From Actinobacillus porcinus (lineage in GTDB: Bacteria > Pseudomonadota > Gammaproteobacteria > Enterobacterales > Pasteurellaceae), in contig NZ_CABFKI010000001.1 in the NCBI RefSeq assembly GCF_901764995.1, forward strand, positions 124,001 through 188,000: a DNA stretch of 64,000 nt. The letters are read 5' to 3'. Made by a program: the position numbers and the translations under genes. How positions within the stretch are numbered: the first letter of the stretch is position 1; the number at the start of each line of letters is the position of its first letter. The notes under the pieces are model-generated. The model saw nothing but the letters and a program-made list of their open reading frames with translations, was not told the DNA's origin and did not search any database. Positions 10,078 through 18,882 of the stretch are shown one piece after another.

Positions 10078-10181
10078 AAGTGCGGTCAAAATTGGCAAAA
10101 TTTTTTGAAAATTTGACCGCTTGTAGGGGCAAATTACATTTGCCCCAATAAGGAAAGGGCGAAAAATATTTCGCCCCTACA
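10078..10181. repeat. REPIN-like double palindrome in the napA-napG gap
   Basis: A stem formed by AAGTGCGGTCAAAATT (from 10078) and AATTTGACCGCTTGT joins one Hin-type uptake signal (10078-10086) to one Apl-type signal (ACCGCTTGT, 10116-10124). Directly after it, 10123-10181 holds two palindromes, GGGGCAAAT-TAC-ATTTGCCCC and GGGCGAAA...TTTCGCCC, enclosed by inverted ends GTAGGGGC and GCCCCTAC. Two hairpins with mirror-image outer ends is the organisation of a REPIN. Confidence 0.7.
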
Positions 10182-10202
10182 AAAATTACGCAGGATATGA
10201 CT

Positions 10203-11108
10203 ATGAAATTAGATCCAAATCGCCGTCAGTTTCTCAAAAATGCCACCAGAACGGCGGCGGGTGTTTGTGGTGTTGGAGTGATCTTAGGGTTACAACAACA
10301 CCAAGCGAATGCCAAAGAGGGCGTGGCACTTCGTCCACCGGGGGCGTTGCCTGAAAGTGAGTTTTTAGCCGCTTGTACCCGTTGTGGGCAATGCGTGCAG
10401 GCTTGTCCTTACGATATGTTGCATTTGGCGAGTTTGCTTTCGCCAATGGAAGCGGGCACACCTTATTTTGTGGCACGGGATAAACCTTGTGAAATGTGTC
10501 CGGATATTCCTTGTATGAAGGCTTGTCCAAGCGGTGCGTTAAGCGAAGAGTTGAAAAACATTAATGACGCAAGAATGGGGCTGGCTGTATTGCTCGACCA
10601 CGAAACTTGCTTGAACTGGCAAGGCTTGCGTTGTGATGTGTGCTATCGTGTTTGTCCGTTGGTGGATAAGGCGATTACCCTTGAGCGTATTCATAATGAT
10701 CGCACCGGTATCCACGCCAAATTAATTCCAACCGTACATTCCGATGCTTGTACAGGTTGTGGAAAATGTGAGCAGGCTTGTGTGTTGGAAGAAGCTGCCA
10801 TTAAGGTGCTTCCAATGGATTTAGCTAAAGGCTTACTCGGTCGTCATTACCGATTGGGTTGGAAAGAAAAACAAAATGCTGGCAAAGCGTTGTTGGAAGA
10901 CCAACACCCTGACGGCTTACGCCCAGCCTTTGAAGCACGTATGCCGGAAGGTATGAATGAGCCGGTTTATCAGCCGATGCAAGTTCAGCCAAATCTTAAA
11001 GTGGCGACACCGAGCCGAGCAACGCAAGATTATGTGCCGAAATCGACAACGGTACCTGATGCCGAGCATTTCCCTAATTTAGACTTAAATATCAAAGGGG
11101 TGAAATAA
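10203..11108 (+). CDS. napG: Ferredoxin-type quinol dehydrogenase subunit NapG
   Basis: 301 residues. A twin-arginine leader ([20 protein letters not shown]) and four [4Fe-4S] cysteine groups ([46 protein letters not shown]). NapG with the membrane protein NapH forms a quinol oxidation route that feeds NapC and NapA. ATG at 10203 is preferred over ATG at 10197 because the CAGGA ribosome site at 10191 would be almost in contact with the earlier codon. The gene directly abuts napH. Confidence 0.93.
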   Translation: MKLDPNRRQFLKNATRTAAGVCGVGVILGLQQHQANAKEGVALRPPGALPESEFLAACTRCGQCVQACPYDMLHLASLLSPMEAGTPYFVARDKPCEMCPDIPCMKACPSGALSEELKNINDARMGLAVLLDHETCLNWQGLRCDVCYRVCPLVDKAITLERIHNDRTGIHAKLIPTVHSDACTGCGKCEQACVLEEAAIKVLPMDLAKGLLGRHYRLGWKEKQNAGKALLEDQHPDGLRPAFEARMPEGMNEPVYQPMQVQPNLKVATPSRATQDYVPKSTTVPDAEHFPNLDLNIKGVK

Positions 11109-12002
11109 ATGGTTGAAGTCAAAACAACACCGAATCGCCCACAAGATGCAGGCTTAGAAGCCCGTCAGAAATTAGGTTGGTGGAGAGCTTATCGCTTTCT
11201 TATTTTACGCCGTTTAAGCCAACTGGCGATTATTGCAATGTTTTTAAGCGGTCCATTTTGGAATGTTTGGGTTTTGAAAGGGAATTACAGTGCAAGTTTA
11301 TTATTTGACGTTATTCCCTTAACGGATCCGCTCATTACCGCCGAAAGCCTTGCAACAGGCTATTTGCCGGAATGGAGCACGATTTTAGGGGCGTTAATTA
11401 TCATCGCTTTTTATGCGCTGGTGGCGACCAAAGCCTTTTGTAGCTGGGTTTGCCCAATGAATATGGTAACCGATGCAGCGGCGTGGTTACGCCGAAAATT
11501 GGGTATTCGTCAGAGTGCAAAATTACCAAGAGGGCTACGTTATGCCATTCTTGCGATGATTTTGGTGGGAAGTGCTATTTCCGGCACGCTTTTGTGGGAA
11601 TGGATCAATCCTGTTGCAGCACTCGGTCGGGTCTTTGTATTCGGTTTAGGTGCAACGTTATGGTTGGTGGCAATCGTGTTCTTCTTTGATCTTTTAGTGG
11701 TCGAACACGGCTGGTGTGGACATCTTTGCCCAATCGGGGCAACTTATGCCTTAATTGGTCGTAAAGCACTGATTAAAGTAAATGTGGTTGATCGCAATCG
11801 CTGCGACCGTTGTATGGATTGCTACAATGTGTGCCCTGAACCACAAGTGTTACGCTTACCATTGCACGGCAAACCCGAAGATAGCCAAATTGTGTTATCC
11901 CAAGATTGCATCAGTTGCGGACGTTGCATTGACGTCTGCCCTGAAAAGGTTTTTGCCTTTGGGAGCCGATTTGAGAAAGGGATTGATGTGAAAAATATAT
12001 AA
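11109..12002 (+). CDS. napH: Membrane quinol dehydrogenase subunit NapH
   Basis: 297 residues with about four membrane segments (near 35-55, 90-110, 145-170 and 180-200), two CxxxCP motifs of the NapH/NosR type (CSWVCPMN and CGHLCPIG), and two C-terminal [4Fe-4S] ferredoxin motifs (CDRCMDCYNVCP, CISCGRCIDVCP). It partners NapG in moving electrons from quinol to the periplasm. It begins at the base after the napG stop behind AAGGGG. Confidence 0.93.
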   Translation: MVEVKTTPNRPQDAGLEARQKLGWWRAYRFLILRRLSQLAIIAMFLSGPFWNVWVLKGNYSASLLFDVIPLTDPLITAESLATGYLPEWSTILGALIIIAFYALVATKAFCSWVCPMNMVTDAAAWLRRKLGIRQSAKLPRGLRYAILAMILVGSAISGTLLWEWINPVAALGRVFVFGLGATLWLVAIVFFFDLLVVEHGWCGHLCPIGATYALIGRKALIKVNVVDRNRCDRCMDCYNVCPEPQVLRLPLHGKPEDSQIVLSQDCISCGRCIDVCPEKVFAFGSRFEKGIDVKNI

Positions 12003-12019
12003 ACCGTAATAATATTTGC

Positions 12020-12067
12020 GTAGGGGCGGGTCCTGTGCCCGCCCGAATATACAGGACCCACCCCTAC
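12020..12067. repeat. Inverted element with GTAGGGGC ends, napH-napB gap
   Basis: GTAGGGGCGGGTCCTG at 12020-12035 is mirrored by CAGGACCCACCCCTAC at 12052-12067 with one mismatch, around a GC-rich core. The ends match those of the element after napA although the stem sequence differs. Confidence 0.65.
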
Positions 12068-12109
12068 AAAAAATTTTATAAATTAACCGCACTTTATGTT
12101 CATTTTTAT

Positions 12110-12133
12110 GGTGCGTTAGCAAACGCACCCTAC
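12110..12133. repeat. Second palindrome in the napH-napB gap
   Basis: GGTGCGTT-AGCA-AACGCACC is a perfect 8-base stem followed by CTAC, the same edge as the other nap-region elements. It lies 26 bases before napB. A Hin-type uptake signal (ACCGCACTT) sits between it and the previous element. Confidence 0.65.
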
Positions 12134-12159
12134 TAAAATTAAAAACGGAGTGAATTCCA

Positions 12160-12585
12160 ATGAGAAAAATTTTAACCCTAATTTTGACCGCACTTGCAGG
12201 TGTTGCGGTGGCAAATACGCAAGTTGCAACGGATATAAACAACACGGCAGAAAGTGTTGCGCCGGCATTTACGAACCCTTATAAAGATGCAGGGAACATC
12301 CCGATTACCTTCCCTCATCAACCACCGCTTGTGCCTCATAGCATTCGTGGTTTGCAAGTCACCAAAAATACCAACCAATGTTTAGGTTGCCATTCTCCAG
12401 AAGTGGCGCAAACGACAGGTGCAACACGTATTCCTGAAAGTCATTTTATGGATCGTGATGGCAAACGCACAGAGGGCGCATCGCCTCGCCGTTACTTCTG
12501 TTTACAATGCCACGTGCAACAAACAGATGTAAACCCGATTATTCAAAACAAATTTGACACAATTCGCCAAACGCAAGGTAAATAA
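12160..12585 (+). CDS. napB: Di-heme cytochrome c NapB
   Basis: 141 residues with an N-terminal signal peptide ending near AVA and two haem c attachment motifs, CLGCH and CLQCH. It is the periplasmic small subunit that hands electrons from NapC to NapA. The ATG follows GGAGTG. napC follows after 11 bases. Confidence 0.95.
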   Translation: MRKILTLILTALAGVAVANTQVATDINNTAESVAPAFTNPYKDAGNIPITFPHQPPLVPHSIRGLQVTKNTNQCLGCHSPEVAQTTGATRIPESHFMDRDGKRTEGASPRRYFCLQCHVQQTDVNPIIQNKFDTIRQTQGK

Positions 12586-12596
12586 GGAGCAAAACA

Positions 12597-13208
12597 ATGT
12601 TTAAAAAATTTTGGAATTGGTTTCGTACACCAAGCAAAATGGCGGCAGGAACAATTATTTTAATTTCAGCCATCGGCGGTATTTTAGCCTGGGGTGGTTT
12701 CAACAAAGGCTTAGAATATACCAACACGGAACAGTTCTGTTCTGATTGTCATATGAATGATGTGGTACCTGAATATCAAGCTTCTGTTCACTTCAGCAAC
12801 CGTTCTGGTGTGAAAGCGATCTGTTCCGATTGCCACGTGCCACACGAATTTTTACCAAAATGGAAACGTAAAATTCAAGCATCAACAGAAGTTTACGCAC
12901 ATTTCACCGGCAAAGTGGATACCAAAGAGAAGTTTGAAGCGCACCGTTTAGAAATGGCAGAACGTGAATGGGCGCGTATGAAAGCCAATAATTCACAAGA
13001 ATGCCGTAACTGTCATAACTTCGATGATATGGACTTTACCCAACAAAAAACCGTGGCACAGCAAATGCACGCCATGGCTCAAGAGCAAAACAAAACCTGT
13101 ATTGACTGCCACAAAGGGATTGCTCACAATCTTCCGCATATGGAGAAAGTTCAGAAATCGTTTATTCCTGAGGATATGATTGAGAAAAAAGAACCTGCTT
13201 CAAAATAA
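12597..13208 (+). CDS. napC: Membrane-anchored tetraheme cytochrome NapC
   Basis: 203 residues: one N-terminal membrane anchor (about 17-37) and four haem c motifs, CSDCHM, CSDCHV, CRNCHN and CIDCHK, as in the NapC/NirT family. It oxidises quinol in the inner membrane and reduces NapB. It is the last gene of the operon and is followed by a long perfect hairpin. Its final ~115 bases are repeated at about 93 percent identity at 15063-15197, on the far side of mscS and the rluC remnant. Confidence 0.95.
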   Translation: MFKKFWNWFRTPSKMAAGTIILISAIGGILAWGGFNKGLEYTNTEQFCSDCHMNDVVPEYQASVHFSNRSGVKAICSDCHVPHEFLPKWKRKIQASTEVYAHFTGKVDTKEKFEAHRLEMAEREWARMKANNSQECRNCHNFDDMDFTQQKTVAQQMHAMAQEQNKTCIDCHKGIAHNLPHMEKVQKSFIPEDMIEKKEPASK

Positions 13209-13226
13209 GATTTAGTGAGAAAAGTT

Positions 13227-13280
13227 AAGCGGTTGAATTTAACAGATTTTTTGCAAAATGTTTGTTAAATTCAACCGCTT
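13227..13280. terminator. Bidirectional terminator between napC and mscS
   Basis: A perfect 18-base stem (13227-13244 with 13263-13280) with an 18-base loop lies between convergent napC and mscS. The right arm carries an Apl-type uptake signal, ACCGCTTGT, at 13274-13282. Confidence 0.75.
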
Positions 13281-13292
13281 GTTTATTTAAGA

Positions 13293-14213
13293 TTAGTTAT
13301 ATTTTTTCTTTTCAAGAGCGATAGTTTCTTCGCTTGTGATATGAATATCCATCTGATTATATGGAATAGCAATGCCCGCTTCATCAAAGGCTAATTTCAC
13401 CTTTTCCATAATGCCCCAATAAGTTGCCCAATAATTTGGCGTGTTTACCCACGGGCGTACAACAAGTTGCACGCTGTTTGCCGCCAAAGCGCTCACGGCA
13501 ATAACCGGTGCAGGATCTTTTAAAACGTTCTGCTCGTTCGCCAAGATATCAGCAACAATGCTTTTTGCCTGCGCAATATCGGCATCGTAAGAGATGTCAA
13601 AAATAAAGTCGATTCGGCGTGTTTCGTTGGCAGAGTAGTTCACAATGCTATCAGAGAATACTTTGCCGTTAGGAATAAGTACCGTTTTATTATCGCCGGT
13701 ACGAAGTTCTAGCACTAATAAACCCATTTCTTCAACCGTACCACTCATACCTCCGGTTTCGATCAAATCTCCTTTCTTGAAAGGTTTAAAGATCAATAAC
13801 ATAACACCAGCTGCAAAGTTTTGTAACGAGTTTTGTAGTGATAAACCGATAGCTAAACCGGCAGCACCGATAAGCGCAACAAGGGAGCTGGTGTTGATTC
13901 CTAGTTGCGATAGTGCTGCAATGACAACAATTAAAAGCAATAAGAAGTAGCTTATTGAGCGAACGAAGCTTTGTAGCATTTCGTCTTTGGTTGAAGCTAG
14001 CACCGCTTTTGCTAATAATCTGCTGATAAATTTTGCTAAGGATTTGCCGATCACAAAGATCGCAATGGCAAGTAGAATTTTTGTGCCGTAGGGAATAAGC
14101 CAATCATGGAGTATTGTTTCAAAGTTCATTGAGCTGACTTTAGTGATCACTTTTTCTGTTTCTGCAATGACATTAACATTTTTAACCGCTTGTTCGGTGG
14201 TTTGTCCTGACAT
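13293..14213 (-). CDS. mscS: Small-conductance mechanosensitive channel, MscS family
   Basis: 306 residues with three predicted membrane segments at about 42-62, 85-105 and 112-135. The third has the glycine/alanine-rich pore helix of MscS (GAAGLAIGLSLQNSLQNF) and is followed by the beta domain (FKKGDLIE...GTVEEM, IPNGKVFSDSIVNYSA). It opens on hypo-osmotic shock to release solutes. An Apl-type uptake signal (ACCGCTTGT at 14185-14193) lies inside the gene and no Hin-type one was noticed, in contrast with most genes in the window. Confidence 0.9.
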   Translation of the reverse strand: MSGQTTEQAVKNVNVIAETEKVITKVSSMNFETILHDWLIPYGTKILLAIAIFVIGKSLAKFISRLLAKAVLASTKDEMLQSFVRSISYFLLLLIVVIAALSQLGINTSSLVALIGAAGLAIGLSLQNSLQNFAAGVMLLIFKPFKKGDLIETGGMSGTVEEMGLLVLELRTGDNKTVLIPNGKVFSDSIVNYSANETRRIDFIFDISYDADIAQAKSIVADILANEQNVLKDPAPVIAVSALAANSVQLVVRPWVNTPNYWATYWGIMEKVKLAFDEAGIAIPYNQMDIHITSEETIALEKKKYN

Positions 14214-14300
14214 TTGATTTCCTCATTAAATGAATAATTACCCCGAAGCCGAGGCGTTTGTGTTAAAATTTGGGATAATATTTTCCCAAAGCAGCAGAAT

Positions 14301-14984
14301 ATGACAACAGAAAAAGTAATTAGTGCCCAAGTTCAATTCTTTTCTATTTCAGAAGATGAAGCTGGACAGCGTTTAGATAATTTTTTATTGGCAAAACTCA
14401 AAGGCGTGCCAAAAAGCCTGATTTACCGTATTGTGCGTAAAGGCGAAGTACGAGTGAACAAAGGGCGAATTAAACCCGAATATAAGTTACAAGCGGACGA
14501 TATTGTGCGAATTCCGCCTGTGCGAGTGGCAGAAAAACATGAAGCCCCGATTTCGACCAAACTCAACAAAGTCGCCGAACTCGAACATCAAATTCTCTAT
14601 GAAGATGATGTGATGTTAGTGATTAACAAACCGTCCGGCATTGCTGTTCACGGCGGTAGCGGTTTAAGTTTTGGTGTGATTGAAGCCTTACGAGCGTTAC
14701 GCCCACAAGCCCGTTTTTTAGAGCTAGTTTATTGTATTGCCCGAGATACATCGGGGTTGTTGTTAGTGGCAAAAAAACATTCCGCATTGCGTAATTTGCA
14801 CGAACAGTTGCGTGAAAAAGTGGTGCAGAAAGATTATCTCGCACTCGTGCGTGGGCAGTGGCAATCACACGTTAAAGTGATTAAAGCCCCGCTATTGAAA
14901 AACGAATTAGCCAGTGGCGAATGGGATGGGGGAGATTTACAGACGAAAAAAAGGAGTGAGAGAATGATGAGCCACACAAGGTAA
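14301..14984 (+). pseudogene. rluC: Truncated 23S rRNA pseudouridine synthase RluC
   Basis: 227 residues against about 320 for RluC. The S4-like RNA-binding domain (about 15-75) and the start of the RluA-type catalytic domain are intact. The catalytic motif, normally HRLDRDTSG, reads YCIARDTSG, so the nucleophilic Asp is replaced by Ala and three neighbours are changed. Homology stops after KNELASGE; the last ~20 residues are unrelated. The fragment is followed by pieces of dapE and napC. It is almost certainly inactive, and a working rluC is expected elsewhere in the genome. Confidence 0.85.
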
Positions 14985-14989
14985 AATAT

Positions 14990-15063
14990 ATGAAAAATCA
15001 AATTATTTCACTCGCCCAAGCCCTTATTCAACGTAAATCTATCAGCCCAAACGATGAAGGTTG
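14990..15063 (+). pseudogene. dapE: 5' fragment of dapE
   Basis: ATG at 14990 begins a 31-codon frame whose first 25 residues (up to ISPNDEGC) match the conserved N-terminus of succinyl-diaminopimelate desuccinylase. The match ends at about 15062, where napC-derived DNA begins in a different frame; the frame ends at TAA 15085. Only about 25 of some 377 residues remain. Confidence 0.75.
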
Positions 15064-15197
15064 CAATGGCACAAGAGCAAAATAAAACCTGCATTGACTG
15101 CCATAAAGGGATTGCTCACAATCTCCCGCATATGGAGAAAGTTCAGAAATCATTTATTCCTGAGAATATGATTAAAAAAGGAGACGATAAAAAATAA
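15063..15197 (+). pseudogene. napC: 3' fragment of a second napC
   Basis: Encodes the last ~43 residues of NapC, including the fourth haem motif CIDCHK, ending in TAA at 15195. Compared with the full napC (13078-13208) the differences over the first ~115 bases are mostly synonymous third positions; the last few codons diverge. It has no start or upstream part. It is likely the original chromosomal napC end, stranded when a related segment recombined in. Confidence 0.9.
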
Positions 15198-15205
15198 TTA
15201 ATCTG

Positions 15206-15238
15206 AAGACCGCACTTTTTAGCTTGCGGTCTTTTTTT
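15206..15238 (+). terminator. Terminator after the napC fragment
   Basis: AAGACCGCA and TGCGGTCTT form a 9-base stem followed by a T run. It was probably the native end of the original nap operon. Confidence 0.75.
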
Positions 15239-15316
15239 GCCTGCTATTTTCCCCTAAACTATAGGGAATTTTTTTCACCGGTATAAATACCGCACTCTAT
15301 ATATTTCAGGTCAATT

Positions 15317-15595
15317 ATGCGTTTACTTATTTTTGTTTTGGCGTTAGTGCTGTTACTGTTTCAATATGACTTATGGTTTGGTAAAAACGGCTATGTGGAT
15401 TACAAAGAAACTCAAGAACAAATTGAAATTCATAAAGCAGAAAACACGAAATTATCGCAACGAAATCAAGTGATTGCTGCCGAAATTAAGGACTTGAGAG
15501 ACGGCGTGAATGCGATTCAAGAACGTGCGCGCTTGCAATATGAGATGATCAAGCCGAATGAAACTTTCTATCGTATTACAAAAGAGCATAAATAA
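15317..15595 (+). CDS. ftsB: Cell division protein FtsB
   Basis: 92 residues: a short N-terminus, one membrane segment (about 3-19), then a coiled coil (about 30-70) and the conserved [15 protein letters not shown] end. FtsB joins FtsQ and FtsL in the divisome. It overlaps ispD by one base (TAATG) and opens the ftsB-ispD-ispF operon. Confidence 0.93.
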   Translation: MRLLIFVLALVLLLFQYDLWFGKNGYVDYKETQEQIEIHKAENTKLSQRNQVIAAEIKDLRDGVNAIQERARLQYEMIKPNETFYRITKEHK

Positions 15596-16290
15596 TGACC
15601 GCACTTTGTTATGAAATTGTGGCAGTCGTACCCGCTGCCGGTGTTGGCGCGCGTATGAAAGCCGATAAGCCCAAACAATATTTAACTATTCAAGGCAAAA
15701 GCATTTTAGAGCATACCTTGAATGTGCTTTTAACCCATCCAGCGGTGAGCCGAGTGATTTTGGCGGTGGCAAAAGAGGATCCTTATTTGCCAACCTTGCC
15801 CATTACACAACATCCGAAAATTCAAATTGTGGAAGGGGGGGAGACGCGCGCAGAGAGTGTGTTAAATGGTCTCAGAGCGATTTCTCATCCAAGTCGAACA
15901 CGTGTGTTAGTGCATGATGCGGCGCGCCCTTGTTTAAGACATACTGAATTGGATCAGTTGCTGAATATTGACGATGAAAATGGGGCAATTTTAGCGTTGC
16001 CTGCGATTGATACCATTAAGCGAGCGGATTCCTTCAAACAAATTGCAGAAACCCAAGATCGAAACTTTATTTGGCTTGCTCAAACGCCACAATATTTCCG
16101 TGCGGATTTGCTCATTCAGGCATTAGAACGTGCTGAACAGCAAGGGTTTGTTGTGACGGACGAAGCATCGGCGATGGAATTAGCCGGATTTCGACCGCAC
16201 TTAGTGGAAGGTGTGAGCAGCAATATTAAGGTTACGCGCCCTGAAGATTTAGCATTGGCAGAATTTTACTTAGGAAAACAGAAAAAATGA
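15595..16290 (+). CDS. ispD: 2-C-methyl-D-erythritol 4-phosphate cytidylyltransferase
   Basis: 231 residues with the nucleotidyltransferase signature [19 protein letters not shown] near the N-terminus and [10 protein letters not shown] in the middle. It makes CDP-methylerythritol in the non-mevalonate isoprenoid pathway. It overlaps ftsB by one base and ispF by four (ATGA), indicating coupled translation. Confidence 0.96.
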   Translation: MTALCYEIVAVVPAAGVGARMKADKPKQYLTIQGKSILEHTLNVLLTHPAVSRVILAVAKEDPYLPTLPITQHPKIQIVEGGETRAESVLNGLRAISHPSRTRVLVHDAARPCLRHTELDQLLNIDDENGAILALPAIDTIKRADSFKQIAETQDRNFIWLAQTPQYFRADLLIQALERAEQQGFVVTDEASAMELAGFRPHLVEGVSSNIKVTRPEDLALAEFYLGKQKK

Positions 16291-16763
16291 TCAGAATTGG
16301 ACATGGCTTTGACGTTCACGCTTTCGGCGAAAATCGCCCTTTGATTATTGGTGGCGTTGAAGTGCCTTATCACACCGGATTTATTGCGCATAGTGATGGC
16401 GATGTTGCATTACACGCGTTGACAGATGCCTTACTGGGGGCGGTGGCACTTGGCGATATTGGCAAATTATTTCCTGATACGGATATGCAATTTAAAAATA
16501 TCGATAGTCGTATTTTACTGCGTGAAGCGTTTCGTCTTGTGCAAGAAAAAGGCTACAAGATTGGCAATGTGGATGTTACTATTATTGCGCAAGCACCTAA
16601 AATGCGCCCATACATTGACGCGATGCGCGCTGTGATTGCGGAAGATTTGCAATGTAGTATTGAGCAAGTCAATGTTAAAGCCACCACCACGGAAAAACTT
16701 GGTTTCACAGGGCGTGGCGAAGGGATTGCTACAGAAGCGGTCGCGTTGTTGCTTAAAGCATAA
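16287..16763 (+). CDS. ispF: 2-C-methyl-D-erythritol 2,4-cyclodiphosphate synthase
   Basis: 158 residues with the zinc-binding DVH motif (GHGFDVHAF) and the [18 protein letters not shown] and [15 protein letters not shown] signatures. It cyclises the intermediate two steps after IspD. It is the last gene of the ftsB operon and ends at an uptake-signal hairpin. Confidence 0.97.
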   Translation: MIRIGHGFDVHAFGENRPLIIGGVEVPYHTGFIAHSDGDVALHALTDALLGAVALGDIGKLFPDTDMQFKNIDSRILLREAFRLVQEKGYKIGNVDVTIIAQAPKMRPYIDAMRAVIAEDLQCSIEQVNVKATTTEKLGFTGRGEGIATEAVALLLKA

Positions 16764-16786
16764 TTGGCATCATTCAGACCATAAAA

Positions 16787-16813
16787 AAAGTGCGGTTGAA
16801 TTAACCGCACTTT
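16787..16813. terminator. Uptake-signal hairpin between ispF and hslU
   Basis: Inverted AAAGTGCGGTT/AACCGCACTTT separated by five bases, preceded on the plus strand by an A run. It lies between convergent ispF and hslU and can end both transcripts. Confidence 0.85.
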
Positions 16814-16830
16814 AACCTCGCATGAGAAGC

Positions 16831-18153
16831 TTAGAGAATAAAACGACTCAAATCTTCGTTTTCCACCACATCGCTTAATGCGTCAGAAACGTATTTTTCG
16901 TCAATCGTAATTTTCTCGCCCGCACGTTCGCTGGCATCAAAAGAAATACCATCCATTAGGCGTTCAAGCACCGTATGCAAACGGCGAGCACCGATATTCT
17001 CGGTTTTCTCGTTTACACGGAACGCGGATTCAGCAATTTTGCTAATACCGTCTTGGGTAAATTCAATGTCAACGCCTTCTGTTTTCATTAACTCTTTGTA
17101 TTGCAAAGTTAATGAGGCATTTGGTTCGGTTAAAATACGCTCAAAGTCTTCTTTAGTGAGTGATTTCAATTCAACGCGAATTGGCAAACGCCCTTGTAAT
17201 TCGGGTAATAAATCTGACGGACGAGCCACTTGGAATGCGCCTGAACAGATGAAGAGAATATGATCCGTTTTGATCATACCGTGCTTGGTGTTCACCGTTG
17301 AGCCTTCAATAATTGGTAACAAGTCGCGTTGAACGCCTTCGCGCGAAACATCACCACCGCTATGTTCACCTTTTTTACAGATCTTGTCGATTTCATCAAT
17401 AAACACGATCCCATTTTGTTCAACAGCTTCGATCGCTTGTTGTTTTAATTCTTCAGGATTGACCAACTTCGAGGCTTCTTCATCAATCATCACTTTTAAC
17501 GCATCTTTGACTTTCATTTTGCGCTTTTTCGTTCTGTTTGGCGACATTCCCTCAAAGAGCGATTGCAACTGCGAAGTCATTTCTTCCATGCCCGGCGGTG
17601 TCATAATTTCGACGCTGACTTGAGCGGTGACATCAATTTCAATTTCTTTATCATCAAGTGAACCTTCGCGTAGTTTTTTACGGAACACCTGACGGGTTGA
17701 TGCATTATCGCTTTCTTGCACATTGCCCCACTGATCTTTAGCTGGTGGCAATAATACATCTAAAATACGATCTTCCGCGGCATCCTGCGCTTTCATACGG
17801 TTTTTCTCTACCGCTTGAGAGCGCACGAGTTTCATCGAAACATCCGCCAAATCGCGGATAATAGAATCTACTTCTTTACCCACATAGCCCACTTCGGTGA
17901 ACTTAGTGGCTTCTACTTTAATGAACGGCGCATTGGCTAATTTCGCTAAACGGCGAGCGATTTCGGTTTTACCCACGCCGGTCGGTCCGATCATTAAAAT
18001 ATTTTTAGGTGTGACTTCTTGGCGTAATTCTTCAGGTAATTGCATACGGCGCCAACGGTTACGCAAGGCAATAGCCACCGCACGTTTTGCTTCATTTTGT
18101 CCAATAATATGCGCATCTAATTCAGATACAATTTCTCTTGGGGTCATTGACAT
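16831..18153 (-). CDS. hslU: HslU ATPase of the HslUV protease
   Basis: 440 residues. AAA+ unfoldase with Walker A GPTGVGKT at 56-63, Walker B FIDEIDK, the intermediate domain in between, and the conserved C-terminal tail EDLSRFIL that docks into HslV. It recognises and unfolds substrates for HslV. It follows hslV by about 60 bases in the same operon. Confidence 0.97.
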   Translation of the reverse strand: MSMTPREIVSELDAHIIGQNEAKRAVAIALRNRWRRMQLPEELRQEVTPKNILMIGPTGVGKTEIARRLAKLANAPFIKVEATKFTEVGYVGKEVDSIIRDLADVSMKLVRSQAVEKNRMKAQDAAEDRILDVLLPPAKDQWGNVQESDNASTRQVFRKKLREGSLDDKEIEIDVTAQVSVEIMTPPGMEEMTSQLQSLFEGMSPNRTKKRKMKVKDALKVMIDEEASKLVNPEELKQQAIEAVEQNGIVFIDEIDKICKKGEHSGGDVSREGVQRDLLPIIEGSTVNTKHGMIKTDHILFICSGAFQVARPSDLLPELQGRLPIRVELKSLTKEDFERILTEPNASLTLQYKELMKTEGVDIEFTQDGISKIAESAFRVNEKTENIGARRLHTVLERLMDGISFDASERAGEKITIDEKYVSDALSDVVENEDLSRFIL

Positions 18154-18211
18154 AATGTATTCCTAATTATCAAAATTCTTTAATTTTTAACCGCACTTCA
18201 GAAATTTAGTC

Positions 18212-18733
18212 TTAGATTTCTTCGATGACGTGATTATGGTTTGTGTAAATATCAATATCACCGGCAATTGTTAATGCTTGTTTCACAATGTCTGCTGCCG
18301 TTAAATTATTTTCGGTGCGTAACAAAGCTAGTGCCGCGGATTTCGCATAATTACCACCCGAACCAATAGCCAATACATCAAATTCAGGTTCAATCACATC
18401 GCCGCTACCCGAAACTAATAAAAATTCGCTTTCGTTTGCCACGATCATCATCGCTTCCAAACGGCGCAAAGAACGCTCTGTACGCCATTCTTTTGCTAGT
18501 TCTACTGCCGCTTTGACCAAATGCCCTTGGTGCAATTCTAATTTTTTCTCGAATAGATCGCGCAAAATAAACGCGTCCGCCGTTGAACCGGCGAACCCGG
18601 TGACCACTTTATCTTTATATAAACGGCGCACTTTACGTACTGTGCCTTTCTCTACGCAATTTCCTAAGGTGGCCTGACCATCACCACCAATCGCCACTTT
18701 GCCATTCTTACGAACGCATACAATCGTTGTCAT
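18212..18733 (-). CDS. hslV: HslV peptidase of the HslUV protease
   Basis: 173 residues. After removal of Met the N-terminal Thr ([11 protein letters not shown]) is the proteasome-type nucleophile. The ATG at 18733 follows AAGGACAGAATA and fits the family start exactly; the frame stays open upstream to 18790 but that extension would bury the catalytic Thr. Operon hslV-hslU. Confidence 0.97.
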   Translation of the reverse strand: MTTIVCVRKNGKVAIGGDGQATLGNCVEKGTVRKVRRLYKDKVVTGFAGSTADAFILRDLFEKKLELHQGHLVKAAVELAKEWRTERSLRRLEAMMIVANESEFLLVSGSGDVIEPEFDVLAIGSGGNYAKSAALALLRTENNLTAADIVKQALTIAGDIDIYTNHNHVIEEI

Positions 18734-18834
18734 TATTCTGTCCTTTTTCAAGTGAAAGTTGTAAAGAAGATTGGGATAGAAAGGCTGCATTTCAAGGTCA
18801 GGTTGTGAGAAATTCTTTGGTGGCCCGTAGAATG

Positions 18835-18862
18835 AAAAAGGGCAGATATAAAACCTGCCCTT
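18835..18862 (-). terminator. Terminator of aspA
   Basis: AAGGGCAG and CTGCCCTT form an 8-base stem; on the minus strand it ends in TTTTTC, just after the aspA stop. Confidence 0.8.
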
Positions 18863-18882
18863 AAAATTACAACCACGATAAA

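Noticed and set aside
11895..12245. Open frame on the minus strand across the napH-napB gap
   Set aside because: It is the reverse of napH and of the palindromic elements; no start site or family match.
14301..14984. Functional short RluC
   Set aside because: The catalytic Asp is replaced and the last third of the enzyme is missing.
13078..15197. Composite transposon flanked by napC copies
   Set aside because: No transposase, terminal repeats or target duplication; the flanks are partial gene homology and differ by ~7 percent.
18734..18790. N-terminal extension of HslV
   Set aside because: It would bury the catalytic N-terminal Thr, and the ATG at 18733 has its own ribosome site.
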